Shown here: positions 42,361-51,648 of the stretch, one piece after another
How the letters are laid out: each line of letters begins with the position of its first letter
Numbering within the stretch: the stretch's first letter is position 1
Source: JBMNFI01 sp050949225
Lineage (GTDB): Bacteria; Bacillota; Dehalobacteriia; UBA4068
DNA length: 64,000 nt
Direction of reading: 5' to 3'
Assembly (NCBI GenBank): GCA_050949225.1
Contig: JBMNFI010000002.1
Location: 558,001-622,000, forward strand
Position numbers and translations under genes: made by a program
The notes under the pieces: generated by a model
The model's input: only the letters and a program-made list of their open reading frames with translations
What the model was told of the DNA's origin: nothing
Databases searched by the model: none

Positions 42361-42679
42361 ATACCCAAATTTAGAAAAGACTGATAAATAGACAAATTTG
42401 GCCCAACTCAACGAGTTGGTCGTGAAATTTTGAAACCTATTATATTTATAAATGTAAGGGACAAGCCTTACAAAAATATAAATGCGTCTAAAGCTGGCCA
42501 GCAGAAGACGGCGGATACATAAATGATTCGAAGATAGCCAATGACAGGCTGTTGGGTGAAATTTATGCTCCTCCGTTTTATTTCCTATACATATTTTTAG
42601 GAGGTAACTCTGTTGGTCATTGTTTTCCAAAGATTCATTAGTTCTCCGCTGTCTTCCAGGACGGGATTAGGAGAATCTA
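42361..42679. other. Non-coding, structured leader upstream of prophage 2
   Basis: No gene is supported in this 319-bp stretch. It holds a palindrome ccaactcaacgagttgg (42403-42419), related to aactcgatgagttgg (42317-42331) across the terminator. It also holds a long-range inverted repeat agaagacggcgga (42503-42515) / tccgctgtcttcc (42645-42657), 12 of 13 bases pairing, and an internal agcc/ggct hairpin. The right arm ends just before the ribosome binding site of the next gene. It could be a prophage control region or a regulatory RNA leader; this is not recognised. Confidence 0.4.
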
Positions 42680-43198
42680 ATGAGATTATCAATCAGATAT
42701 GAGAACCAGTTTCAAAGCATCGAACTCAATGAGGAAGAAACTCAGGAGATGTGGGTCAGTCTTTCACTTGAAGGTGAAAATCTTGAAAAGGAAAAATTAA
42801 TCCAAAAAACATTCGATGAAAAGTTCAACAAGCCGGAGTACAACATCTGGCACAGAGAAACCAGACACTTAACAACTCCTAAGGAGCGCTTCAATGACGA
42901 TGGTGATGAATACGATACCTCGGAACCACTTATGAAAGAAGTTGCGGACGACAGGATTTTTAGAAAAGACGAAATTGAGCGTGCTTATCAGGATGATTAT
43001 GAAGGTGTCTGCAAATGGATACGTACCGCTCTTGGCAAAAAGCAGGACTGGGCAGATATGTTCATTGCAGTACGCATTGACGGTATGTCGATTCGAGAAT
43101 ATGCCAGTTTCATAGGTGCTGATGAAAACAACATTACTCAGAAATTAAAGCGGGCAACAAAGAAATTACAAGAAGAATATGAAAACCGTCAGATTTGA
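42680..43198 (+). CDS. Phage sigma-70-like regulatory protein
   Basis: This 172-aa protein ends with a sigma region 4-like helix-turn-helix: 'KQDWADMFIAVRIDGMSIRE', 'YASFIGADENNITQKLKRAT'. The acidic N-terminal half has no recognised fold. Such proteins at the start of a prophage early operon are usually annotated as sigma-factor-like and may control transcription. It is preceded by ttaggagaatcta and a structured leader. The role is inferred from the HTH only. Confidence 0.6.
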   Translation: MRLSIRYENQFQSIELNEEETQEMWVSLSLEGENLEKEKLIQKTFDEKFNKPEYNIWHRETRHLTTPKERFNDDGDEYDTSEPLMKEVADDRIFRKDEIERAYQDDYEGVCKWIRTALGKKQDWADMFIAVRIDGMSIREYASFIGADENNITQKLKRATKKLQEEYENRQI

Positions 43199-43221
43199 CC
43201 TTCTCCCAAGGCTACTAGGTA

Positions 43222-43237
43222 GGAGGTCAAGACCTCC
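43222..43237. promoter_or_regulatory. Perfect 16-bp palindrome before the antirepressor gene
   Basis: The 16-mer ggaggtcaagacctcc is fully self-complementary except for its two-base centre. It lies 25 bp before the antirepressor ATG and is followed by A7 rather than T. It could be a repressor operator, or a hairpin that hides or competes with the real ribosome binding site aaggaggtaa. Confidence 0.35.
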
Positions 43238-43262
43238 AAAAAAACACAAGGAGGTAATTCGA

Positions 43263-44045
43263 ATGGAATTACAAGTTTACAAAAATGCAGAGTTCGGCTC
43301 CGTACGTACTACAACGATTGGCGGTCAACCTTATTGTGTTGGCAAGGATGTAGCAAGCATTCTTGGTTATACAAATACTCGCAAAGCTTTAATTGATCAT
43401 GTTGATGAAGAGGACAAGGATGACGTAACGATTCGTGACGCCATCGGAAGAAATCAAACGATGACTGCTATTAACGAATCTGGTCTGTACAGTCTCATCC
43501 TCTCAAGCAAGATGCCAAATGCTAAAAAGTTTAAGCGATGGGTGACAAATGAAGTCCTCCCTGCTATTCGTAAACATGGACTTTATGCAACAGATGATTT
43601 AATTGCAAACCCCGACCTTGCCATCGCAGCATTTACCGCATTAAAAGAAGAGCGTGAAAAGAACAAGGAATTGATGGCAGCAGTTGCGATTGGTCAGCAG
43701 CAAATTGCTGAGATGAAACCCAAGGCTACTTATTATGATGTGGTTCTTAAATGCAGGGATGCGGTAAACATTTCTGTGATTGCCAAAGATTATGGCTGGA
43801 GTGCCATGCGTATGAACGAATACCTTCATGAAAAAGGGATTCAGTTTAAGCAAGGTGATATTTGGCTTCTCTATCAAAAGTATGCTCCCAATGGATATAC
43901 CAAAACCAATACTCACATTTATGAAGACAGCAAAGGTATCCAACATACGAAAGTGCATACCAAGTGGACACAAAAAGGCAGACTCTTTATCTATGAACAG
44001 CTAAAGGCGGATGGTATTTATCCGCAGATTGAGATGGAGGTGTGA
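43263..44045 (+). CDS. Phage antirepressor (BRO-N and KilAC domains)
   Basis: This 260-aa protein has an N-terminal BRO domain (about 1-105; 'VGKDVASILGYTNTRKALID', 'MTAINESGLYSLILSSK', 'RWVTNEVLPAIRKHGLYA'). A KilAC DNA-binding domain ends it (about 150-260; 'ISVIAKDYGWSAMRMNEYLH', 'KWTQKGRLFIYEQLKADGI'). It would antagonise the phage repressor during induction. ATG 43263 has an ideal aaggaggtaattcga site. It overlaps nothing upstream and is followed by the DUF4406 gene 1 bp later. Confidence 0.93.
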   Translation: MELQVYKNAEFGSVRTTTIGGQPYCVGKDVASILGYTNTRKALIDHVDEEDKDDVTIRDAIGRNQTMTAINESGLYSLILSSKMPNAKKFKRWVTNEVLPAIRKHGLYATDDLIANPDLAIAAFTALKEEREKNKELMAAVAIGQQQIAEMKPKATYYDVVLKCRDAVNISVIAKDYGWSAMRMNEYLHEKGIQFKQGDIWLLYQKYAPNGYTKTNTHIYEDSKGIQHTKVHTKWTQKGRLFIYEQLKADGIYPQIEMEV

Positions 44046-44046
44046 T

Positions 44047-44481
44047 ATGGGAATCAATATGAAAAATGCAGAAGGGTATCATGACCCAACTCCCCATGAA
44101 GCACTTAGCAATATATCCCGTGAGGAAAAGGCAGCAGCAAAAGCTGCCTTTAAGCCCCTTGTCTATATTTGCTCTCCATTTAGTGGCGATATTGAAAACA
44201 ACAATAAGCGGACACGAGCGTTTTGCCGTTTTGCTTTAGATAAGGGCAATATTCCGCTTGCTCCTCACCTTCTGTTTCCACAGTTTATGGATGACAACAA
44301 TGAACAGGAACGTGACCTCGCTATTTTTATGGATATTATCCTGATGGGCAAATGCCAAGAGGTCTGGGTGCTAGGTGATGTGATCTCAAGAGGCATGAGT
44401 ATTGAAATTGAAAAAGCAAAGAAGCGCAGACAGCCGGTTAGATACTTTAATAAAGATTTTGAGGAGGTAGAGTCTCTATGA
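44047..44481 (+). CDS. DUF4406 protein (nucleoside deoxyribosyltransferase-like)
   Basis: This 144-aa protein carries 'KPLVYICSPFSGDIENNNKR' near the middle and 'LMGKCQEVWVLGDVISRGMS' later, the DUF4406 pattern, related to nucleoside 2-deoxyribosyltransferases. It may modify nucleotides or nucleotide-like signals, but the substrate is not known. It lies in the early operon and overlaps the VapE-like gene by 4 bp. ATG 44047 has ggaggtgtgat upstream. Confidence 0.8.
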   Translation: MGINMKNAEGYHDPTPHEALSNISREEKAAAKAAFKPLVYICSPFSGDIENNNKRTRAFCRFALDKGNIPLAPHLLFPQFMDDNNEQERDLAIFMDIILMGKCQEVWVLGDVISRGMSIEIEKAKKRRQPVRYFNKDFEEVESL

Positions 44482-46837
44482 AGATAGCATACGGTAACAG
44501 CCGAATGGATAAGAAATGGAAAAACACAGACATCAGCTGGGAGGACTTTTGCTCCCGGGTTAAGAACACACAGCGTACCACTGAAACCGTAGAAGAATAT
44601 CGAAAAATGAGAAAAGGTGGTCAAGATTCCATTAAAGATGTCGGAGGTTTTGTTGGGGGTCACTTAAAAGATGGCAGACGTAAAAAAGGAAATGTTCTAT
44701 CTCGTTCTATGCTCACCCTTGATATGGATTATGGCATAAGTACTATCTGGGAAGAAATCTCTACCTTCTTCCCTTATCAGTGTTGTATTTATTCTACTCA
44801 TAAGCATACTCCAGAAAATCCAAGACTAAGGCTGATCATTCCTCTGTTCCGTGATGTGGGAGAGGAAGAGTATGCAGCTGTTAGTCGCATGGTCGCAAAA
44901 GAAATCGGCATCGACCTTTTTGATGATACGACTTATGAACCGGAACGTTTAATGTATTGGCCGTCTACTTCTAGAAACGGCATTTTTGTGTATGAGGAAA
45001 AAGATGGTTCTCTCCTTGATCCTGATGTATTTCTAAATAAATACGATGATTGGCGAGACACCAGTACTTGGCCCGTATCCTCTAGGCAGTCAGAAATCCT
45101 TGACCGCTCATTAAAAGAACAAGCCGATCCACTTTCTAAAGAAGGTGTCATCGGTACTTTTTGCCGCACCTACTCAGTTAGCCGAGCGATCGATACGTTC
45201 TTAAAGGATATATACGAGCCTTCAGCAATGATTGGTCGCTATGATTATATCCCGGCTGATTCTAGTGCCGGGGTCATCCTCTATGATGATAAGTTTGCCT
45301 ATTCCCACCACGCAACAGATCCTGCAAGTGGGAGACTGCTTAATGCTTTTGACCTTGTTCGCATCCACCGAGTTTGGTCATTTAGATGATCGAGCGACAG
45401 AAAGCACACCACCAAGTAAACTACCATCCTTTATCAATATGTGTGAATTTGCTATCCAAGACGACGAAGTAAAAGCACAGTTTACGAAAGAGCGGATGGA
45501 GCAGGCAACGATTGATTTTACGGAGGACAATTGGCAGACAGCACTGGAACTGGATAAGCAAGGAAAGATTAAGGACACCTTGGATAATATCGTTCTCATC
45601 ATCCGTAACGATTCAGAACTAGAATCCATTGCTTTTAATAAGCACCGTGATGGAATCGATGCTAGAGACGGACTGCCTTGGGAACAGATGAAGGGCGGCT
45701 GGAATGATTCAGATAATGCAGCCCTTAAAGTTTATCTGTCTAATAAATATGGCATCTACTCCCCAACCAAAACAAAGGACGCAATACTAGCAGTCGCAGC
45801 AGAGCGATCCTATCATCCTATAAAAGAATACCTGGATCATCTACCAGAGTGGGATGGAACCGATCGCGTTGAGACCTTACTGATTGATTATTTTAATGCA
45901 ACAGATAATTCCTATACCAGAGCCGTTACTAGAAAAATGATGGTGGCAGCAGTCGCTAGAATTGTTCATCCTGGCACGAAATTCGACAGCGTTTTAATTC
46001 TGAATGGACCACAAGGCATCGGTAAGTCTACCTTCTTTGCAAAGCTTGCAGGCGATTGGTTTTCTGATAGTTTAACCCTCACGGATATGAAAGACAAAGC
46101 AGGCCCTGAAAAACTTCAAGGATACTGGATCTTAGAACTGGGCGAACTAGCTGGCATGCGAAAAACCGATGTGGAGGTTGTGAAATCCTTTATTTCAAGA
46201 TCGGATGATAAATACCGTGCCAGTTATGGGGTGAATGTTGAAAGCCACCCACGTCAATGTATCATTGTCGGCTCTACCAATGCAGAAAGTGGATTTTTGC
46301 GAGACATCACGGGTAACCGAAGATTCTGGCCAGTGCGTATTAGTGGTGATGGTAAAAGAAAAGCATGGCAGATGTCCGTATACGATGTAGAGCAGATTTG
46401 GGCAGAAACTTTGGTGCTTTATGGCCGAAGGTGAAAAGCTCTATTTAGAGGGCAGTGATGTAGAGTTGGCAACGAATGAGCAGGCAGATGCCATGGAGAG
46501 TGATGAGCGAGAAGGGCTTGTTCGCACTTACCTCGATACACTTTTACCCGATGACTGGAATGACCTGTCCTTATACGAGCGAAGAAACTACCTAAACGGT
46601 AGTGAATTTGGTGGGGAATCCCGTGTCGGCACGGTAGAACGTACGCTTGTTTGCAATATGGAAATTTGGTGCGAATGCTTTGGAAGGGATGCCTCCGCCA
46701 TGAAGCCTGCGGACTCCTATGCCATTGCAGGCATTATGAAAAAGATTAATGGGTGGAACAAGTACCAAGGGAACAAGAACGGAACAAGTAATTTTCCCAT
46801 TTACGGTAGGCAACGTTGTTACGAGAAGAATGAGTAA
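44478..46837 (+). pseudogene. VapE-family phage primase/helicase with two frameshifts
   Basis: Three consecutive frames form one gene. The first (44478-45389) has the N-terminal primase-like part ('RLRLIIPLFRDVGEEEY', 'RLMYWPSTSRNG'). The second (about 45375-46434) has the VirE/VapE ATPase with Walker A 'LNGPQGIGKSTFFAKLAG', 'ILELGELAGMRKTDVEVVK' and 'RRFWPVRI'. The third (46421-46837) is the C-terminal part. One extra base near 45368 and another near 46424 break it; removing each restores about 786 continuous residues. If real, the replication protein is dead. If they are sequence errors, the gene is intact. It would prime and unwind phage DNA. Confidence 0.85.
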
Positions 46838-47061
46838 GGTCGTTCCTTGTTCTTTAGTTGTTCCTTATGCTTGTTCTCTTAAAAACCCAGTCATTACCGA
46901 TGTTTTGGCTTTACTGGAATGAGTGGAACAAGAGTTTTACTACTTAGTAATAAATTAATAAATAGTAGTAGTAAGGCATCGTGAGCGTGTGTATGCGCGC
47001 GTATAGGAAAAAACGTTAAAAGTTGTGCTTGTTGTTCCTGATGAATTGTTGGAGGTCATTT
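46838..47061. other. Non-coding gap in the replication module
   Basis: A 224-bp stretch with an imperfect inverted repeat, ttactactta / tagtagtagtaa (about 46937-46975). It spans an A+T-rich centre and is followed by alternating purine-pyrimidine DNA (gtgtgtatgcgcgcg). It looks like an easily melted site inside the phage replication genes and could be an origin. No protein is supported. Confidence 0.3.
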
Positions 47062-47343
47062 ATGCAAGAAAAATATATAGAACAAAAACTGGTAGCGACA
47101 GTAAAAAGCATGGGAGGTATGGCCCCGAAATTTGTGAGTCCTGGAATAGATGGAATGCCTGATCGCATTGTACTACTTCCCATGGGAAGAATCGCCTTTG
47201 TCGAATGTAAGGCGACAGGGAAAAAGATGCGACCTTTACAAAATAAAAGAAAGAAGCAATTAGAGGCATTAGGCTTTCTAGTCTATTGCCTTGATGATAT
47301 AGAACAGATTGGAGGGATACTTAGTGAAATACAAGCCACATGA
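47062..47343 (+). CDS. VRR-NUC domain nuclease
   Basis: This 93-aa protein covers one VRR-NUC (PD-(D/E)xK) domain: 'SPGIDGMPDRIVLLPMG' with the catalytic D, then 'AFVECKATGKKMRPLQNKRK' (ExK). Stand-alone VRR-NUC proteins are structure-selective nucleases common beside phage SNF2 helicases, as here. ATG 47062 has ttggaggtcattt. It overlaps the helicase start by 20 bp. Confidence 0.9.
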   Translation: MQEKYIEQKLVATVKSMGGMAPKFVSPGIDGMPDRIVLLPMGRIAFVECKATGKKMRPLQNKRKKQLEALGFLVYCLDDIEQIGGILSEIQAT

Positions 47344-48677
47344 ATACCAAAGCTATGCCACTGAATTCATTTTATCCCATCCCATATCGGCTGTATTTCT
47401 TGAAATGGGTTTAGGTAAAAGTGTGATTACCTTATCCGCCATCTTTGATTTGTGTTTAGATAGTTTCCTCGTTTGCAAGGTGTTAGTGATTGCACCTTTA
47501 AGAGTAGCAAGGGATACATGGCCTGCCGAAATCAATAAGTGGGATCACTCTAAAAGGACTCTCTTACTCGGTGGCAGTGGGAACAGAAAAAGAAAGAATC
47601 GATGCCCTCAAGAAACAATCAACGCTATACATCATCAACCGTGAGAACGTAGATTGGCTGGTTCATAAAAGTGGTATTCCTTTTCATTTTGATATGGTGG
47701 TCATTGATGAGCTGTCATCCTTTAAGTCTTATGGTGCAAAGCGGTTTAAGAGTCTACTTAAAGTAAGACCCTCTGTAAAAAGAATAGTCGGCCTTACCGG
47801 AACTCCCTCCAGTAATGGATTGATGGATTTATGGGCAGAATTTCGAATTCTTGATTTGGGTCAAAGGCTTGGACGCTACATTAGCCATTATCGAAATACC
47901 TATTTTAAGCCAGATAAGCGAAATGCCCAGATTATATTTTCTTATAAACCACTGCCAGGTGCAGAAGAGGAAATCTACAAACAAATATCAGACATCACCA
48001 TTTCTATGAAATCTACCGATTATCTCAAGATGCCTGAATATGTCAGCAATGAAGTATTTGTCACTTTAAGTGATAAGGAATGGAAGGTTTACTCAGATTT
48101 CAAGGAAGACATGGTGGCTAACTTAGGTGATGAAGATATTGATGCGGTTAATGCGGCAGTCCTTTCTGGAAAACTGCTACAGATGGCAAATGGTGCAGTA
48201 TACGATAGCGAGAATAAGGCTCATGTGATTCATGACAAAAAGCTAGATGCCTTGGAAGATTTAATCGAAGGAGCTAATGGGAAACCGGTCCTTGTTGCTT
48301 ATTGGTATAAGCATGATTTAGAACGAATTAAAGATCGATTTCCGGTCAGACAAATTCAGTCATCGAAGGATATTGAGGATTGGAATAATAGCAAGATACC
48401 CATTGCTGTTATTCATCCAGCCAGTGCAGGTCATGGTCTTAATCTTCAAAGCGGCGGCTCGACTCTGATCTGGTTTGGTCTGACCTGGTCACTAGAGCTG
48501 TATCAGCAAACTAATGCAAGACTTTATAGGCAGGGTCAAAGGGATACAGTTATTGTCCACCACATCATCACCAAAAACACCATCGATGAAGACGTACTGC
48601 TTGCACTCACAAAAAAAGAGAAAATTCAAGATGCCTTGATTGATGCGGTAAAGGCAAATTTAGAGGTGATGCGATGA
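47324..48677 (+). pseudogene. SNF2-type phage helicase, frameshifted
   Basis: The N-terminal frame (47324-47644) has the Q-like motif and Walker A ('HEYQSYATEFIL', 'VFLEMGLGKSVITLSA'). The rest (from about 47560 to 48677) has 'MVVIDELSSFKSYGAKRFK', 'RIVGLTGTPSSNGLMDLW' and motif VI 'NARLYRQGQRDTVIVHHI'. One extra A near 47558 separates them; without it the joint reads 'HSKRLSYSVAVGTEKER', which matches the family. Start GTG 47324 has ggagggatactta. It works with the VRR-NUC protein in phage DNA processing. Confidence 0.87.
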
Positions 48678-48895
48678 CAGAACCTTATCAAAATTTAGCC
48701 AATGCCATTATTTTGATGGCTGTTAAAGATTATAGAGATGCTTTAAAGAAACTAATGAAACGGCCTAGATATGGACCGGCACAAGATTTGAAAAACGAGG
48801 TGGAGAGGTTCTTCCGCTCTGATTGGTATAGAGAACTTACCTCTGTTGATGGAAACGTCCTAATCAAAAAGCTACAAGCGGAGGTGAGCGAGTAA
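48674..48895 (+). CDS. Small prophage protein, hypothetical
   Basis: This 73-aa protein contains 'LANAIILMAVKDYRDALKKL' and 'EVERFFRSDWYRELTSVDG', a recurrent small helical protein found between phage SNF2 helicases and the late regulator. No function is known. It overlaps the helicase stop and the next start (ATGA-type), so it is translated with them. Confidence 0.65.
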   Translation: MTEPYQNLANAIILMAVKDYRDALKKLMKRPRYGPAQDLKNEVERFFRSDWYRELTSVDGNVLIKKLQAEVSE

Positions 48896-49347
48896 TGAAA
48901 GCAAAAGAATATTTACATCAAGCCTACAGGCTAGATAAACGAATCCAATCCAACATTGAGGAAATGGAAAGGCTAAGGGAGCTATCGACCAGTGTTTCCT
49001 CCCCTGGTTGGGGTGAGAGAATACAAACCCAGCGGCATACCGATGCTTTGTTTGTCAGATACCTGGAGCGAATTGAAGAACTTCAAATCAAGATTAATGA
49101 TGAGGTGGATCATCTTGTAGCACTTAAAGCAGAGATTCGAGATGTGATTAATAAAGTAATGGATATTGATGAACGCATGGTGTTACGTTACCGTTATGTT
49201 CATAACTATACTTGGGAGCAAATCGGCGATGAGCTGAATGCTGATAAGAGTACCATTCGCAGATGGCATGGCAATGCCTTAAATCACGTTGTCGTACCTG
49301 AAAATCCAATAACTATTCAAAAGTTGAACAGCAATGAGCACTTTTGA
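48895..49347 (+). CDS. Late-gene regulator, DUF1492/ArpU-like sigma region 4 protein
   Basis: This 150-aa protein has a coiled-coil N-terminal half and a C-terminal sigma region 4-like HTH: 'VMDIDERMVLRYRYVHNYTW', 'EQIGDELNADKSTIRRWHGN'. Proteins of the DUF1492/ArpU/RinA group sit just before terminase genes and switch on the late operon; that position is met here. Its own target promoter was not identified. Confidence 0.75.
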   Translation: MKAKEYLHQAYRLDKRIQSNIEEMERLRELSTSVSSPGWGERIQTQRHTDALFVRYLERIEELQIKINDEVDHLVALKAEIRDVINKVMDIDERMVLRYRYVHNYTWEQIGDELNADKSTIRRWHGNALNHVVVPENPITIQKLNSNEHF

Positions 49348-49462
49348 GCAGAGATAAGCACCTCATCTTTATGTTACATTATAATCAGCAAGATAGAATA
49401 CTTACCAAGCCTTGTGGGATGCGCCCTGCAGGGCTTTTTCTATGCCCAGAAAGCGAGGTGAT

Positions 49463-49825
49463 ATGATGCCAAGAAAACCAAAACGACCATGCAGTACACC
49501 AGGCTGTCCCAACTTAACCGATGGCCAGTACTGTGAAGACCATCGAGTAGAAGAGCGTAGGCGCTATGACAAGTACCAACGGTCAAGTGATGTTAATAAG
49601 AAATACGGCAGAGCCTGGAAAAGAATCCGTGACAGATATGTACGAGAACATCCCCTGTGTGAGATGTGTAAAGAGGATGGAAGACTAACTCCCACTGATG
49701 AAGTGCATCACATCCTCCCTGTCTCTCAAGGTGGTACACACGATAGAAGTAATTTGATGTCCTTATGTAAATCCTGTCACAACAAGATTCATTTAGAACT
49801 CGGTGATCGACAGATTCGTAGCTGA
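49463..49825 (+). CDS. HNH endonuclease
   Basis: This 120-aa protein has N-terminal Cys pairs ('CSTPGCPNLTDGQYCEDH') and an HNH domain: 'HPLCEMCKEDGRLTPTDEVH', 'HILPVSQGGTHDRSNLMSLC', 'KSCHNKIH'. Phage HNH proteins next to the terminase small subunit assist DNA packaging and cutting at cos sites (shown for HK97-type phages). ATG 49463 follows gcgaggtgat. Confidence 0.93.
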   Translation: MMPRKPKRPCSTPGCPNLTDGQYCEDHRVEERRRYDKYQRSSDVNKKYGRAWKRIRDRYVREHPLCEMCKEDGRLTPTDEVHHILPVSQGGTHDRSNLMSLCKSCHNKIHLELGDRQIRS

Positions 49826-49943
49826 CCCAAGGGGGAGGTCAAATCTCTAGACCTCTTATGGCGGACAACGGCCTGGGGCTTCGCGTGTAAAAATCAGAAA
49901 TCAAAGGGGGTATTAAAGACTTTTAGGAAAGTGGGGTGAAAAC
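49826..49943. other. Possible cos / packaging region
   Basis: The gap between the HNH and small terminase genes holds a G-rich tract, an inverted gaggtc/gacctc pair (about 49831-49856), and a G+C-rich core (gcggacaacggcctggggc) before aaaaatcag. This location and base pattern are typical of cos regions in Firmicute phages with HNH-type packaging. Inference only. Confidence 0.4.
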
Positions 49944-50483
49944 ATGGCGAAAGACGGTACAGCAAGAGGCGGTCAGCGTGTTGGTGCAGGAAGGAAATCA
50001 AAGGCTCTAACCGACAAAATCGCTGATGGCAGATTAAATGGTGCCATGATCCTGCCAGAGCCAACGGATATAGAAGGTGCAGATGTGCCAGCTGTAAAAG
50101 ATTATTTAAAGGCTACTCAGAAAAATGGCAAAGACCTCTGTGCAGAAGATATTTATATCGAAACTTACAAGTGGCTGAAAGATCGTAGCTGCGAAATGTT
50201 AGTAAACAACCAGTTAATCGAGCAGTATGCCATGAGTGTTTCTCGTTGGATTCAGTGCGAAGAGTGCATTTCAGAGTATGGCTTTCTTGCCAAGCATCCA
50301 ACCACTTCCGCTGCCATCGCATCACCTTACGTTGCGATGAGTCGTGAATACATGAAACAGGTCAACCAGTGTTGGTATCAGATTTACCAAATTGTAAAAG
50401 AAAACTGCTCTGTGGAGTTTGGTGGCAGAAGTCCACAGGATGATTTGATGGAGCGGTTATTATCTGCTCGGAAAGGAAAATAA
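49944..50483 (+). CDS. P27-family small terminase subunit
   Basis: This 179-aa protein has a basic start ('GGQRVGAGRKSKALTDKIAD', 'PAVKDYLKATQKNGKDLCAE') and a middle helical part ('QLIEQYAMSVSRWIQCEE', 'ASPYVAMSREYMKQVNQCWY'). The pattern is that of the P27/phi-ETA terminase small subunit that recognises the phage DNA end. The large subunit is not directly next to it; MetK, a methylase and small genes intervene. Confidence 0.88.
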   Translation: MAKDGTARGGQRVGAGRKSKALTDKIADGRLNGAMILPEPTDIEGADVPAVKDYLKATQKNGKDLCAEDIYIETYKWLKDRSCEMLVNNQLIEQYAMSVSRWIQCEECISEYGFLAKHPTTSAAIASPYVAMSREYMKQVNQCWYQIYQIVKENCSVEFGGRSPQDDLMERLLSARKGK

Positions 50484-50484
50484 A

Positions 50485-51648
50485 ATGGAAAAATATAGAA
50501 CGTGTGAAAGCGTATGTAAAGGTCATCCTGATAAATTATGTGACCTTATTTCAGATAGCATTTTAGATGCGTGTTTAAGAAAAGATAAATCCTCTCGTGT
50601 TGCTTGCGAGGTGATGGCTACCAAAGGACACATCATTGTTGCCGGTGAGATTACCTGCTCAAAGAGAATTGATATCAGAGGTGTTGTTCGCCGTGTTCTG
50701 ACGGATGTGGGCTACAATCCTAGAAAGTTTTTAGTCTTTGTCTATGTCCATCAGCAAAGTAAAGATATCGCAGGTGGTGTAGATCAAGCTTTGGAATCTC
50801 GTGAGGGTGATACGTCATGGTATTCCATGTTAGGAGCGGGTGACCAAGGTACAGTCTATGGCTATGCCACTAACGAAACCAGTGAGAAGTTACCTCTCCC
50901 CTTAGTCTTATCTCATGCCATTTGCGAAAAGCTAGATAAGGTGATGAAGAATGGTGTGATCAAAGACATTGGCCCTGATGGTAAGGCTCAAGTTACCGTT
51001 GAATATGAAGGTGACAAACCAAAACGAATTAAGACCATTGTAGTTTCCGTTCAACACAGTGCAGATAAAGATTTAGATGTCTTGCGAAATGAAGTCATCG
51101 CTCAGGTGCTGTGGCCCGTCTTTGAGAAGTATCCATTTGACGATGAGACTGAGATCCTCATTAATCCTAGTGGACGATTTGTTGAAGGAGGACCAGCAGC
51201 TGATACCGGTCTTACGGGAAGAAAAATCATGGTTGATACCTATGGCGGACTCGCCGCTCATGGTGGCGGTGCATTTTCAGGCAAAGACCCGACCAAAGTT
51301 GACCGCAGTGGTGCCTATATGGCAAGAGCCATTGCAAAGAACATCGTTCGGTGTGGCTTTGCTAAACGATGCCAGGTAGCAATTTCCTATGCCATTGGAA
51401 AAGCAGATCCTGTTGCCCTTGAGATTGATACCTTTGGAACAGGGACGGTTGAGGAAAGTATCCTTTGCCGTGCTGTGTTAGATGTATTCAATCTAAGGCC
51501 TGCAGCCATTATTGAAAAGCTAAAGCTGACGGATGTCATTTATGCAGATACAGCTACTTACGGCCATTTCAGATATGGCTTAAGCACGTGGGAATTTCTA
51601 GATTGCTATACAGAACTAAGGGAGGCGGTAAACAAATATGTTGATTGA
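50485..51648 (+). CDS. metK: Phage-borne S-adenosylmethionine synthetase
   Basis: This 387-aa protein has all major MetK motifs: 'CESVCKGHPDKLCDLISDSI', 'GAGDQGTVYGYATNET', 'RFVEGGPAADTGLTGRKIMV', 'YGGLAAHGGGAFSGKDPTKV', 'VDRSGAYMARAIAKNIV' and 'VAISYAIGKADPVALEID'. It makes S-adenosylmethionine from methionine and ATP. Active-site His, Lys and Asp are kept, so it should work. It lies 1 bp after the terminase gene and overlaps the following methylase by 11 bp. This suggests it feeds cofactor to phage DNA methylation. Confidence 0.95.
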   Translation: MEKYRTCESVCKGHPDKLCDLISDSILDACLRKDKSSRVACEVMATKGHIIVAGEITCSKRIDIRGVVRRVLTDVGYNPRKFLVFVYVHQQSKDIAGGVDQALESREGDTSWYSMLGAGDQGTVYGYATNETSEKLPLPLVLSHAICEKLDKVMKNGVIKDIGPDGKAQVTVEYEGDKPKRIKTIVVSVQHSADKDLDVLRNEVIAQVLWPVFEKYPFDDETEILINPSGRFVEGGPAADTGLTGRKIMVDTYGGLAAHGGGAFSGKDPTKVDRSGAYMARAIAKNIVRCGFAKRCQVAISYAIGKADPVALEIDTFGTGTVEESILCRAVLDVFNLRPAAIIEKLKLTDVIYADTATYGHFRYGLSTWEFLDCYTELREAVNKYVD

